The notes beneath the pieces were generated by a model that saw only the letters and a program-made list of their open reading frames with translations, did not search any database and had not been told where the DNA came from. A DNA stretch of 64,000 bases. Origin: Scedosporium boydii (Eukaryota > Ascomycota > Sordariomycetes > Microascales > Microascaceae). Positions 44,842-56,870 of the stretch are shown piece by piece. The stretch spans positions 1-64,000 of the forward strand of contig NJFT01000020.1 in the NCBI GenBank assembly GCA_002221725.1, given 5' to 3'. The position numbers and the translations under genes are program-made. Positions within the stretch are counted from its first letter, which is position 1, and each line of letters opens with the position of its first letter.

Positions 44842-45962
44842 GGGGGACTTAACGGTACATATCAGTGGTATTGAGGTCACTTAGGCTAGCACCTGCGTCA
44901 AGTGGGAGTAATAGCTTCTTCATGCGCCTTTTGAAGTTCGAGTGGTGAGCTTTTTAAGTCCTTAGCTGTTGCGAATCGGTGGATGGTCAAGAACACTGAC
45001 GCTATCATCCACTATGCCTTCTATTCTAACGAAAATGCACCCCTCCGAATGCTGAAGACCAATCTCTCTCTCCTCTTTGACCCTGTCAAGGAGAGAATCC
45101 GCCGGTTCTACACCGTGACATGACATGGGTCCCCGCAAGATCGCCATGTACATATTCTAGCTCACCATCTCCATGAGCGTCCTCGCCGAGTCTCTGGCCC
45201 GCCTGGCTGATCGCCAAGCTCCTCGTGTCAGGCGCCTCCAGTCCACCATCCCCACCTGCATCGCCGAAGCGGCCCCAGTGCGCACCCGAGACGTTCTGTT
45301 GATGGCCTATAACTTCTAGTTTAGACGTGCAGACTTCTTCGCTCCCGTGGCTTTGCAGATGCAGTCCAAAGCCGATCGGATTGATGCTCTTTTCGACATG
45401 TGCTTCTTACTTCTTCCAGAGAGCGGGTGTCGAGGATACCTAAAGAAACTTCAAAACCCTTACTCTAACATTCAGTCTCACGGCGAACCTAGTCGAGACT
45501 GATCCTGAGGCCGCACGAAGGTGATTCCGTAACATTCCCTTACAGACGGAGAGTGTATCGTAAGGTCACACACACCGATCGAGCACTCCTCCAGGGTCAT
45601 GTTTTCTCAGCCTCGCCTGGGGCACAACTTTGCATCAAGGCTGCTGAACCTTGACAGGAGGCGGCCTCAGCCGGCTGCATTTGTGCCTGCTTGGTCAGCG
45701 GTAATCTTGGGCTGCTTGTCCCCAAAGAATCATTACCCCAGTACTTGCCCAGACCTCTATTTAGTTGTAAAGCTTGATATAGTCGAGATTCTTTTCAAAC
45801 CTTTGACGAGGATCGCCACTTGCTTGTGTGTAACGCTGATGATCCTAGTGAGGTGGCGGTGGTTGGACGTACGGCTAGTGTGCGCCACGGACCACTACTC
45901 AGTGACTAGTATTGCCATTCATATAGCTCTTGTGAACAGGTATTTCATACCAGCCGAACCTC
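44842..45962. other. Intergenic with possible gene relic
   Basis: Plus-strand segments at about 45013-45115 (LKTNLSLLFDPVKERIRRFY) and 45172-45510 (ALQMQSKADRIDALFDMCFL) look protein-like but are interrupted by stops and were not assigned to a family. They may be the remains of a single gene. Confidence 0.3.
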
Positions 45963-47606
45963 TTATGACCAAAGAAATTCCATCTCATGAATGTCCGAAG
46001 CAAGTTTACCAACACGTTTCGCCAGAGGAAGCCAATCTCTCCAACTCTTGCCGGCTGACCCTGAGGTGTGTGCGTTCAAATAAGCTTGAAGTTCAAGTAG
46101 AAACTGATCATCGTCCTCAGCTTTGCGTTGCATGCCGCCCTTGGATATGGTATAGGCGATGAACTTGGCCAGTACCCCGTCATCTAGGTCGTCACGGAAA
46201 GTGCCAAGCCGCTTGACTGAATATGATGAGACAGATTGCTCTTGCGAGGGACTCTCTGCTGACTCCTGCACAATCAACCCCTGTATCATATGCCCTTTGG
46301 CAGTGTTGAGAAGGAGAAAGGGCACAAAGTAGACAGAAGAAGTGGCGCCACCGAGTTCCTGGTCCAGCGAAATCTTGGAAAGGTAGCACGCAGGGTTTGA
46401 CCACCCAGCATCCTTGTCTGTCGCAATTGGAAACGTTGGAGATATCGTTTGGTTCTTTTCATCGCTTTTAGAGCCATACCCGGACATGTAAGCAGAGACG
46501 AGGAGGTATTGGAGGTTGATGAAACCTGATTTGATCGACCCAAAAGGGTCCTCTCCAACGGGTATGACCAATGTGTCTTTCACCTGGGCCAGTGGCTGCG
46601 GAGGCTGCCGATGCCAGCCATCTTCGTGGGACTCGGATCGAACATGACCCCAACGGGCGTGCGTGTCATACTCGACAGGCCCCGACGCTGACGCCCAGGA
46701 CCAGGACGGCGCAGTCCACTCAATCTTACCTCTGACTGCCGCGTCTTGCGAGACCCTGCTCCAGTTAAGACCTGGCAAGATCGACCCCTTCCATAGCCCA
46801 GCAGCGTAATCTTTGGGGTCTCTTCTGGATAGGAGCTTCGCAACGCCGGAGAAAGCCACAAGCCGGCCAGCCTCGAACGTCAAGTCCGTATTGGTGTATT
46901 TCTCTACCATATCTGGCCATGTCTTCTGATGAAAGTAGTCTCTGTTAGCTTGCTTGATCGGTCGCAATCTTGCCTGGACTATGTCCGTGGGAAAATTGTG
47001 GCTCGGCAGACCAGCCGGAAAGGCCTCTGAAGCACGGGACTGGTCACATTCCCAGTAAAGCTGTTCGTTCCCGAGGTAGACTATCCTCGAGGAGAGAATC
47101 CGCTCCTGGTAGACCCAGCCTCGACGATTGATGGGCGCTTCCAGCACCGCGTTGCTCCACTCTTCGAGGTCGATCAGTAGTGCATCTGTCGGTGATCCAT
47201 ACTGTGTATAGAAGTCAGGAACTATCTGGCCGAAGTTTCCATGCATGAGCTCGTTCTCGGGTTCCTGGAAGCTCATGCGCTGCTTCGGCAGCAACTTGGA
47301 GTAGGTGTTGCTGATTTGCTTTAGCTGGTCGTCGTGTAGGTACACGTCCCTGGAGGGTATCCCGACAGGGTGAACAACCCGAAGATCTCCCTGGGGAGGA
47401 CAGCCATTGTTAGAGCCTCCCCAGCAGATACTGAATGTGACAAGGGCGTTCATGTATATGCCGGCCATCATTGCAGCCTCTCTCCGGAAATCTTCGGGCG
47501 AGTCTTGAAAGATGCAGAGGGAGTCTATCCAGATGAATCGAATGTCGAGGGCTCGACAGAGGAACATGACGTCCTGGTAATCCTGCGGTAGGGAGCGATC
47601 AGCCAC
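45963..47606 (-). pseudogene. HET-domain protein lacking its N-terminus
   Basis: A 547-codon frame that opens inside the HET domain. It begins SLPQDYQDVMFLCRALDIRF, WIDSLCIFQDSPEDF, REAAMMAGIYMNALVTFSIC and continues with INRRGWVYQERILSSRIVYL, YWECDQSRASEAFP, and WTAPSWSWASASGPVEY, all standard for HET proteins. The first HET blocks (Y-x-x-LSYCWG and the segment before the IPW-x-x-LP motif) are missing. A TGA lies two codons before the first usable start, and no spliceable upstream exon was found. The adjacent DNA at 47620 onward already belongs to a 2EXR gene on the other strand. It is most simply a 5'-truncated allele, although the remaining frame is intact and could still be expressed. Confidence 0.75.
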
Positions 47607-47620
47607 ATCTCAACATCCTC

Positions 47621-48758
47621 AATCCGCATCTGCGGTCGCTGCAGGGTAGCATTGCCTTCCCACAATTCAAGTTACTGCCACCGGAGCTGCGACATGAGAT
47701 ATGGCGTCGGGGAATGAGTAGCAACCGACTCATCTCGTTGTATCTCTATCTCCCTCTCGACGAAAGCGCAGAAAACTATCGCATTGTAGGTTCCACGTTC
47801 TCGTCGGCCATACCTTTCGAACAGTCAAGAGTTTGACCAAACGAGCACAGATAATTCACGGAATTCGAGCTTTCAGCAAATTTTTGAGCGTGTGTCGTGA
47901 GGTCCGACATGTAGCTCTCCGATTCTACCAAGTTCATCTCCCATGCTTCTTGATCGGAGCAGACACCAAACTGCTGCGAACGAGTAAAAAGTCTTGGAAA
48001 CCGTCCAGAGAGTACAATTTCGCACAGCAGTGGATCTCAGTCCATGACCCACGAATAATCGAGACAACTACTGCGGGCACTCTCCACATCAACCCGGAGT
48101 TCGACATCATCAACATTGAATGTATCAGCCCGTTCATCCCGTCCACATTTGAGACAGTACGGGATGATCGTGTTTTTTTCTTCCTTCAACAGCTTAAAAG
48201 GCTCGATCCACGCGGCGTCGGCATAGCCAATCTCGCGGGAGATGATTGGTGCATGAAATTCATCGCCGGTCATGACAGGGGCGATGATTCCTAGCAAAGT
48301 GAAGTTCGCCAAAGCTGTAGAGAGATCCTCCAAAACATCCAGAAGGTCTATTTCATGTCCCTATATCGGGCAGGTCGGTCCCTTAGAGGCTTCATCGGGC
48401 CACTACCCGAGCCAGATGGAAACGGACGGCCCAGGGCTCAACGCTATCATTGGGACCGAAACCGGTCGCTGCCTGTCTTTTCGAGCGCCTGCACATTCAA
48501 TTATTTCCCGACCGATCTGCGCTCGATCAAGGATGACCTGAAGAGCGTGTACTTACATCCGCTTAACCGTTATTACATGGTTCGCAACTGGCGAAGGGCC
48601 TTGCGCCAATTGAATATCCAGCACCCCCAAGGCCAAGTTGAGTATCGACTGGGGATGAGGAGGATGGAGAGGACGATGATGAAGATGATGAGGACGAGGA
48701 TGAGGAGGAGGGTGAAGAGGAGGAGGACGCAGTAAGGGACAAGAGGAAGGAAATGTGA
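47621..48758 (+). pseudogene. 2EXR-domain protein, broken
   Basis: The 2EXR signature FPQFKLLPPELRHEIWRR starts at about 47659 without an in-frame ATG upstream. It continues after an apparent intron or frameshift with SLTKRAQIIHGIRAFSKFLS, VCREVRHVALRFYQVHLPC and INPEFDIINIE. There is one premature TAG at 48292-48294 (between RGDDS and QSEVRQS, where Gln is plausible). The sequence then runs on through NWRRALRQLNIQHPQGQVEY and, after a frame change, an acidic tail of about 30 Glu/Asp ending KRKEM at 48756. 2EXR proteins are an expanded, uncharacterised fungal family. The missing start, the TAG and the frame change mark this copy as dead. Confidence 0.72.
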
Positions 48759-49159
48759 GGCTGGAGTTCCCCGGGTATTAATATTACAAAGAAGGCTTGC
48801 GAAAACTCGATATGGTCGCCTTGGCCTTTGAATTCGAACTTAGCTAGCTACATCAGGAACCGTCCTATTTCGCCATCTGTATTTAACGCTGGCCAAGGAA
48901 GGCAGGCACTGCGCTGTGAATGCGATAACGGCGGGTCGCAAAGGGCCCGACCAGTATGTATTTGTTGGTGCAGGAACACAACTTTATTGGCTGAGCCTGC
49001 AGCAGCTTTCTGCGCCTCCTTCCATTGTGCATGGTGTTATGGCATGACCCTCTTTGGGTACGACATCGGATTATGGGCGCGGTTTTCTCTCCTCCTCGGG
49101 ACAGAAGGGAAGGACACCTTCGCGTTGTTCTCTTGTCGGCACGCAATTCATAGCTGTCC

Positions 49160-52100
49160 CTCAAGCTCTCTCATCATAGCGTCCCTAAATCCCATACTGC
49201 AAATTTTCGACAATGCCAAGACTGAATTCGAAAATAGCCTCCTGTCAAACGTTCGATTCCGGGACATCCTCGCAGTAAGCAGCGTCGATAAACTATGGGA
49301 CGCCATGAACAAACTGCAGGAGCAGCAGGCCAAGAGAAAAAGGATGCGCTGGTTGGGGAAAATCGCCCCCTTCATCGAGCGCCTCCAGAGTCTATCAGGC
49401 GTAATTGAGGTTTTCGTTCAGGCAAAACCTGAAATCATGGCTCTCGTATGGGGCCCCATCAAGCTTGTTCTCATGTGTATCAGCTAGTGGTCCCAGGCTT
49501 TCGACGCCATTGTCAAGAGGATAGAAAAGATCGGGGATGTTCTGCCTCAATTCAACAATGTCTTACCGAGCTTTATCAACAGCGAGCACATCAGGGATGT
49601 CGTGGCACTCTTCTTTTAGGACATTCTAGACTTCTACAGGGAGATTCTGTAGTTTTTCACCTTACGTTGTAAGTCAATGCGTTCACCCATCGCAGATTTA
49701 ACAATTAGACTAACAACCCCAATAGTTGCAAAAGTCGTGTGGGAGACTTTTTGGCTGAAGCGTAGAGAGAGGATCTGTATTGTCGAGGCCAATATCGAAT
49801 GGCATGTGAGATTACTTAGCGACAATGTTACTTTTGAAGACATCAGGAGGGCCGAAGAAGCCAGGGCTGCGTCTTTCAGAGAATTTCGAGATGCGGAGGC
49901 GCATCGTTCGAAGCAAAGGTTCCAAGCGCTGGAAACCGCAATCAACCCTCGGATGTACGACGATAGATTAAGCTGGCTGGATAGGCGCATGTGTCTAGGA
50001 ACGTCCGATTGGCTGGGGCAAGATCGAGACTTTTGCAAATGGCTGGACAAGTCTGATCAGAAAATCGGATTATTATGGCTGCAGGGAATTCCCGGGGCTG
50101 GTGAGTGGAGGTTATATCTCTTTTAGCCAGTTCAGTACTGTCGGCTGACGAAATTCGCCTCGGTGAATAGGAAAGACCTTTCTTGCCAGTTGGGTGGCCC
50201 TCGAAGCGAAGAAAAAGGGCCGTGTTGTGTACGCTTTCAACAGCTACATCCACACTGACACCACTTCCATATCCATCATGCATTCCCTACTATTTCAGTT
50301 GGCGTTGGAGGACGAGGACCTTCAGGCTCTGTTAACCGACTCCAACAAACGAGATCTAAAAACCAACATGGCCACTGCCAAGGAATTACTTACTAACGCT
50401 CTCAAGGTTGTCGGAGGTGCCTTCGTTATCGTAGATGGGTTGGATGAAGTTGAGGAAGTTGAACGGAAGCTCTTCTTAATCTCTTTGATGGATGTGTTAG
50501 ACGCCTGCAAAGATACGACAACGAAGGCCTGTATCAGCAGCAGAGCGGAGCATGATATTACCCAAATACTGGTGCCGAAGGCTACGACAATTCGTGTCGA
50601 TACGAAGAACATCGTGGGGATACAAGTCTACGTTAGCAGTAGGTATAAATAGTGGATGGCGGAGTCGGATTTCTCAAGCCGAGGACGACAGGAAATCCAA
50701 GCCCTGCTCTCCCCGATTTCCGTCAAAGCAAAAGGTTACTAATTTTATCCAATCCCTACGACAAGACTCTCGTTACTAACAGCTTTCCTTTTTTTTTCAA
50801 CTACCGATAGGGATGTTCTTGTACGCCTGCATCATCATCGACAATGTAGTCGATTTGACTAATATCGACGATGTCTGAAGAGAACTGAGAACTCTCCTAG
50901 CGAATCTTGGTGCAGCGTAAGTCCTAGACATACTAATATTGAACAAGCCCAAACCCCAAACTATTCTAACATTGTATTACTAATTGCAAAGATACGACCG
51001 TGTCTTCTTGCGTATCAACTATCTACCCAACCAAAAGAAGCAAAGCGCTAAGAGGATCCTTGGATGGATCGGCTGCTCGCCCTCTCTACTTAAACAATGC
51101 GAGCTCGAGCAGGCTCTACTTGTGGCGGCCAAGACTTACGACGACATGCCTACCGTCGACAGCTCGCTAAACATTGTCAAACTCTGCGGGCCGATCGTTG
51201 AAGTGGTGGACGGAACACTTCGGCTAGTGCACTTCACAGTCAAAGGCTATCTCTTCGATGGCGAAAAGAGGTTTATCAGCATGCGTCAATCAATTCTGGA
51301 TCTCACTGACACATGCATCACCTACCTCTGCTACGACGCTGTTGGACTGGATGTGGAAGACGATCAATTAAAGGAAAACTTACTCGTAGGCAAATACCGC
51401 TTTCTGTCCTTTGCCTTGTATTGGTGGTTCGTCCTCGCTAAGCAATATGTTCGCTTCACACGCGACAAGACACAGCTTGATGATGTCAACGGACTGCTGC
51501 GAAAGCTCTTCTCCGAACGAGAGAATCTCAACTTTGAGGTTGATACCGGTAATAAGGAAAATAGAGAGCAAGGACAGCCAAAAGATGGTCAGCCGAGCTA
51601 GAAGCGCCGCCAGTTGTGGTCAGGAGCTCCTGAGTTTCTCTCTGCTACAGTTTCGTTCTACAGGGACTAAAACGATTTGTGGACTGTATATAATAGTATG
51701 ATGCTACAAACTTCCTCCCCGCCTCCTAATATCCCATGCTTCCAGTGGCTACCTCCCTCCTCGCCTCATGTTCCACCTCTGTTTGTTGTCATTCCTTTGA
51801 CTAATGTTCTTCTGTGTAGGGAATATTTGGGCGTGCCACGACCCCCTGTCTGTTTCAATGTTATGTGCCCGAGTAGAGAATCTATACTAAGAGCTACTCT
51901 GTTATAACTGAAAGCCTAAAGAACCTGCCCATAAAGAAGATTGTGTATGTGCGGACTTACAAAGGCACTATGGGAAATACTTGTACAAGTGCTACTTCTT
52001 CTCATGCCCTGCGCGACATAGTGGATTCGCTACGGATGTGGAGTGCCAACACTACCGAGAGGGATACAAGCGTCCATGGAAGTGCTTAGTAAGATCATGT

Positions 52101-53060
52101 TAATGGTGGGAAATAGGCTTTCTAACTAAAGAGAGTTAGGAACGCTACCAAGAAAGGTATTATAAGGCTATGCGAGAGGGTATCCATAGCAACCCTTCGG
52201 TTATGGAGGACGAGGCTCTATATCCCCTTCTTTATGAGCTGGTGGTTTCTGAGAATATTGACGAGCTTGAAGCAACCTGGCCGTCTTGTCGCTAAAAGGT
52301 GAACGAGTTTACGAAGGCTGAATTACTTACCCTGGCGGCCGGCTAAGGGTTACTGACGATGGTCCGACTATTCCTGGAGTGGGACGAGGAGAAGTACTAG
52401 CCTCAAAACAACGCAGTCAAATTCATCGTTGTCATCCAAGACGCTATCCAAAGCGCCAATCCGAAACTCATCCGGTGGATTATGTCCAAGGCCGCCTACT
52501 GGGGTTCGGTTAGCGGCCGGAAATACCGCGACGTCGTCTTGGCGATTGTTAAGTCGGAGTCCACTGACGCCTTTGATATTTGGCAAGAAGTTATCACATC
52601 ACTTCTAACCCCAAACGACAACCTCATTAAGGAATTATTCGAAAAGGTAGTTCTTACTACTGTCAGTAAATATCCCGATCAAGGTGCACGCCTTCATGAT
52701 ACCTAGAAGACACTATATAAGAAGGGCATACTAGAAAAGAACCTTGCCGATATTGGACGTGTACTTACAACAGTTGTGCAGACTACCTTATCTATCGAGC
52801 AGGCAATGGCAATCCTTACCTGTGGTGCTCCCATTGATTACCCCTGAAGCTTAGGTAGTATAGGACATATAGCGCTACACTAGGCATGCAAGAATATGTC
52901 CTACGAGGTAGCTTAGTTTATAAAGTTCTTGCTTGTAGAGGGAGTGAACCTATTCACCTCGTTTGGTAAGCCCGCTGCGGAGGAGGAGGGTGCCTGGAAG
53001 ATTGAGATGTGGTTGAACGTAACCTGGGATGACCTTATGGAATGGGCATACTACTAGCAG
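49160..53060 (+). pseudogene. NLR: NACHT/C2H2/ankyrin protein, RIP-type decay
   Basis: A once complete fungal NLR. N-terminal helical domain: IFDNAKTEFENSLLSN, FIERLQSLSGVIEVFVQAKP, IMALVWGPIKLVL, AFDAIVKRIEKIGDVLPQF. NACHT: Walker A LLWLQGIPGAG/KTFLASWV, split by an intron at about 50100-50170, and Walker B AFVIVDGLDEVEE. Winged-helix part: SAKRILGWIGCSPSLLKQCE, LCGPIVEVVDGTLRLVHFTV. A C2H2-like block lies at 51950-52085 (LYKCYFFSCPARHSGFATDV, QHYREGYKRPWKC), then a helical segment and an ankyrin remnant (GHIALH, FIKFLLVEGVN). In-frame stops include TAG at 49485, 49617 and 49650, TAG after SSRYK (50650), TGA at 50876 (DDV/RELR, Trp expected), and several TAG/TAA between 52130 and 53060 (SCR/KVN, AAG/GLL, EKY/PQN, ALH/ACK). 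Such proteins act in fungal non-self recognition; this copy cannot. Confidence 0.85.
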
Positions 53061-53510
53061 CATTCTAAAGGTCTTCCAATCCTGCGCGATACATAGCATT
53101 TTCCGCATTATAAGTTGACTAATAAAGAATTGTCTACCGCCAGCAAGTATGTTATGTAGTCAGGGCGTACTAAGTATTTATTTTAAATTTTTTTCTTACT
53201 ATTATTTCTTAGAAAACTGTTATAAATGCTAAGTTACCTTTATTTACCTATCTAATAGAATTAGCTTCTCCTAGAAGTAGGATGAGTCTACATGTAGTCG
53301 CTTACTTTAGTAATTCCAAGAGTTTCTGGAATATAAGCAGTTAGAGCCTAGAGCGTTGCTTCTGGTGGTTCGTGGGTATGATTGCGTAGTTTTCCTTACC
53401 TTGAAGCGTTGCCCGTCAACCTCGCTTTGCTTGAGTTCAGAGGTAGAAAGTGACTGGTGAATCAGACGTATCTTATCTTGCTGAACATTACGAACATACT
53501 GCAGGCCACG
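53061..53510. other. Decayed AT-rich spacer
   Basis: No recognisable gene. Rich in TA dinucleotides, consistent with the surrounding RIP-affected DNA. Confidence 0.5.
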
Positions 53511-56500
53511 TCAGCTAACAAAAAGCTCTTCACTTCTCGCATCATGAAACCCCTGCCCTCGCACTTGGAGTGGGCAACCTACAAACTCGATAGAGTCCTT
53601 GATCAAATAACGAGTGATCATGACGTCGCGCATCTGGCCGATCCTGTGGACCCGATCGACTGCCTGGGCCTCCACCATCGGATTCCAATGAGGTTCCATG
53701 ATATGGACATGATTTGCGACGGTAAAGTTGACCCTAGAATGGCGACACGCACGGTCAGTACGGCGAAATTGCAGCAAACAATCAAGCGCAGAGGGAAAAT
53801 CGAGACCGCATTACCCTTCACCAACGCTGCCGATGGTGGCAAGCATCACCCTATACTTTGGATCGTTGCGAAACGCTCTCATGGCGTCCTCCCGGCCCAC
53901 CAGCGATGTCTGTCCATCGATTCGCCTGAAACCAATATCACTCTGTTCGAGGGCTTTTTGTATGAAGTCCAACATCTTGGTCCAACAACTAAATACAACA
54001 CTTCGATGATATTGATACTTGTTAGTTTTCAAGTATAAAGAATCATAAAGGGAGTGGAGGGCTCCGAGTATTACCTTCTTGAAACCTCTCCTCCTCCTTC
54101 CCCGTCTGTCGACTCTCCTGCGAGTTCCTTGCGCAGATTCTGTAGCAATGCATCAATCTTTATAGACAGCTGATACTCGCTGCCAGTGCCGTTTCCATTG
54201 GGTGTAGCTGGTGGAAGCGGCGAACTTTTCGAACATTTTGGACATGAGTCTTGCGGCGACTGGCTCTCATCTCTCTCGTCGGCTTCTAGGCATTTTGTGC
54301 AGATGGCGTGGCCACAGCCAAACTCCGCCGGGCCCAGTACGTCGATGTCGTCGTCTTCCAGTTCCTCCCTGCAAGAATCGCACTGTTGAGACCCCATTGC
54401 TATCATTTTCCAGTTAAGCGACTCAATATCTCTATCTTGCTATGCTCGTAGGGCAGCTACCGGAAGCAAATTCTCCCTGTAGTCGCAGATACGTTAAAGA
54501 TGTCCTATTAGGGGCAGGATATTGCTTCCACTCCCACCGCTCCGGCCTCTGTTCAACTTCGGTAGTTTGACTTTATTGCCCTTGGCCTTTTCAATTGTAA
54601 TCGCTATTGTCGCGGCCTGGCGCTTGAAGAAGTTACATAGTTCCCTTTTGGCCTCGCCTAATTCCAATACCGTGTTGACCTCCTGCTTCTTTGGCAGTTT
54701 AAGGGTGCTCTTGATGCTGTCCTTTGTTCTCTGTAGATACATAGCTTTCACTAAATAGCGGAAGCGCCTAAAGGCATAAGCTTTCTTTTTCTCGATTGGG
54801 TCCACTATCTAGTAATTAAAATCGGTCGCCTTTTCTAGGGAGTAGACCCCAATAAAGCTGAGCAAGGCCCCGAAATCGTCGAGACAATTTTGTATCGGCG
54901 TACTGGTTAGACACTAGTGGCATGGGGAATGGAGAGCTTGTACTGCTGAGAAGCCCTTCGAACCCTGGTTGTGAACGTGGTGGGCTGTTACATTTGCTAC
55001 GGTTAGTCTCAGCGGCTGTGCTATGAGCATCTGAACAGAGTTCGTAAAAGAAAGATGGGGGCTAAGAACCTTTATCAAGTATCACCCTTGCCTATTTTAT
55101 CTGATATAGAGGTCTGCCTGTCAGCTTCTCTGACCTTAAGGTGTTATAGGTTGTTAGTATTACGTCTGCATTATGCTAGTTCACCGCGACTCGTTGTCGA
55201 TTACTTCTGTAATAGGTCCGCATGCTTATATTTCCAGGTTTAACATGTCTAGATTTATCGGATTTTGCACCTGTTAGATAACTTCCTGTTACTAAACCTG
55301 GGAGTAGAATGATGATACTTCTCAAATTGCTGGTTCTATTTGGGGATGGTGGACTTGGGCGTGACGATTAGAGTGACCTGGCTGCTGGAGCCAGTCTACG
55401 ATTTGGCAGATTCCAGTGAATTGATGTGCTATAAGATTAATGAGATGGCAGACAATGTCTTCCCCAGGCCCATTTCCTATACTCTGTTGTTAGTAGCGAT
55501 TTGTACTGAGCATTGGCGAAGGAAATACACATGTAGCGTACATCGGCCAAGATCCCTCCGCGCACAAGTGGTGGGTGGTGGTCGCGTGGCTGACTGGTAA
55601 CTGTGTGGTAATATCTCCAAGACGTCAGTACCTGCGTTAGCTAGTAGAGAAATTCGCATACGATACACACCTTCTTATTCCGCGGGAATCTATTCTGGGT
55701 TCCCAGAGTGTAGGAAATGCCGATTTATCGTAGGTTCCGCATTCCTTCTCGATCATTATAGCTAAGGTACTAATTTGGTGGCTACAGCAAATGTAAACAC
55801 TTGTCGTCATAGAGAGTATATGGGAGGACTCACTCTTTGAGCGTCGATTGTAGCCGCTTGCTGGGGTGTATACCGAACGTTGCATTAGGGTCGTGGGCAG
55901 ACTCGAAAATCTCCAATAACCGAGTCATTTCGACTTCTGTTGTCGCTTCGCCTCCCGCACTCCTAGGAGAAATCGACAAGTTTTCCAACGGAGGCATGGA
56001 GCCGCCAGGACGAAGTAGGTATTGCGGGTTGAAATACGGCACTCGGCCGTCGCATTTAGACAGCGACGGGTGTTGAAGGAAGAGCTCGCCGTTTCCCAAG
56101 ATTTTGGCAATGGTCCGCTCCTCGGACATGAAGCCGTAGACAACGACGCGTAAAGTGGCTTGCACGTATTGGCATTGTCGGCGAGTCTCTGGGATGACGA
56201 CGAGGGCCGTCCAGAACACCTTTGCGCTCGTTTGAAGGCGACAAAGAGTAGGTGAACAAGCGGAAGAAGCCACCCCGATATTTCCAGGCGGGCTCACTGT
56301 TACTATTTTCACCGCTTCTTTGGATAGCTCGAGTTCAATGGGAAGGACATCGACATCCTTTATGACAGAAGACTTTATGATACATGAGATTTCCAACTAC
56401 ACTAGATTAATATATCGTGGGGTCGTGATAGAAGGATCTGATTTAGTACTTACTAAGCCGAAGTAGGTATCGTACCGGGCATCATTATCTAGTACGACTG

Positions 56501-56870
56501 TCTGCGGGAAATCATGTGTCACGGTGGACTTGGACGTAGTGGCTAGTGGTGCTTTGGCCTTATCCGATTGCCCTTGTTGGTAAGAATCATTCTCGTCAGC
56601 TGTGGAGTTCGAGATAGGCTCTTCAGGAGCAGATTCCATAGAAATATCCTCATCATCGTCACCAGTCAGGTCAATGATAATAGGCGGACCTCGTGTCGCT
56701 GATGTCGAGGGCGTAGAGGCTGGCTGTAAGTAGTGCGGGCGTAGGACCGGACTTTGAGAGATTTTGACAGCTTGTCGATGTTGTAATCTCTCGGAGATGT
56801 CGGAATCCAGACTTAGCACCTGAGCGCTCTCCCCACGCTGGCGCTTTCGTTGCCACTCATTGCTATAGCC
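53511..56870 (-). pseudogene. RING-SNF2 helicase (HLTF/Rad5-like), decayed
   Basis: Read from 56870 down: RKRQRGES and a disordered N-terminus with IIIDLTGDDDEDIS, an N-terminal domain (QYVQATLRVVVYGFM, LRPGGSMPPLENLSIS), then the helicase. Motif I survives only as LVRGGILADV followed by non-family residues, so the ATP-binding lysine is gone. Motif II is degenerate (NVTAHHVHNQGSKGFSAVQA) and motif III reads CLTSTPIQNCLDDFGALLSF. Then come FRYLVKAMYLQRTKDSIKST, a C3HC4 RING (QQCDSCREELEDDDID, FGCGHAICTKCLEAD, SCPKCSK), and the C-terminal helicase lobe (RSVVFSCWTKMLDFIQKALE, IGFRRIDGQTSLVGREDAM, VHIMEPHWNPMVEAQAVDRV, HRIGQ). Stops (for example TAG before IVDPIEKKK and before CLTSTPIQN) and frame changes interrupt it. 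HLTF-like proteins act in DNA-damage tolerance, and fungi carry many accessory paralogues; this one is non-functional. Confidence 0.8.

Noticed and set aside
45599..46162. 187-codon plus-strand frame
   Set aside because: Overlaps the 3' end of the minus-strand HET gene and has no recognisable domain.
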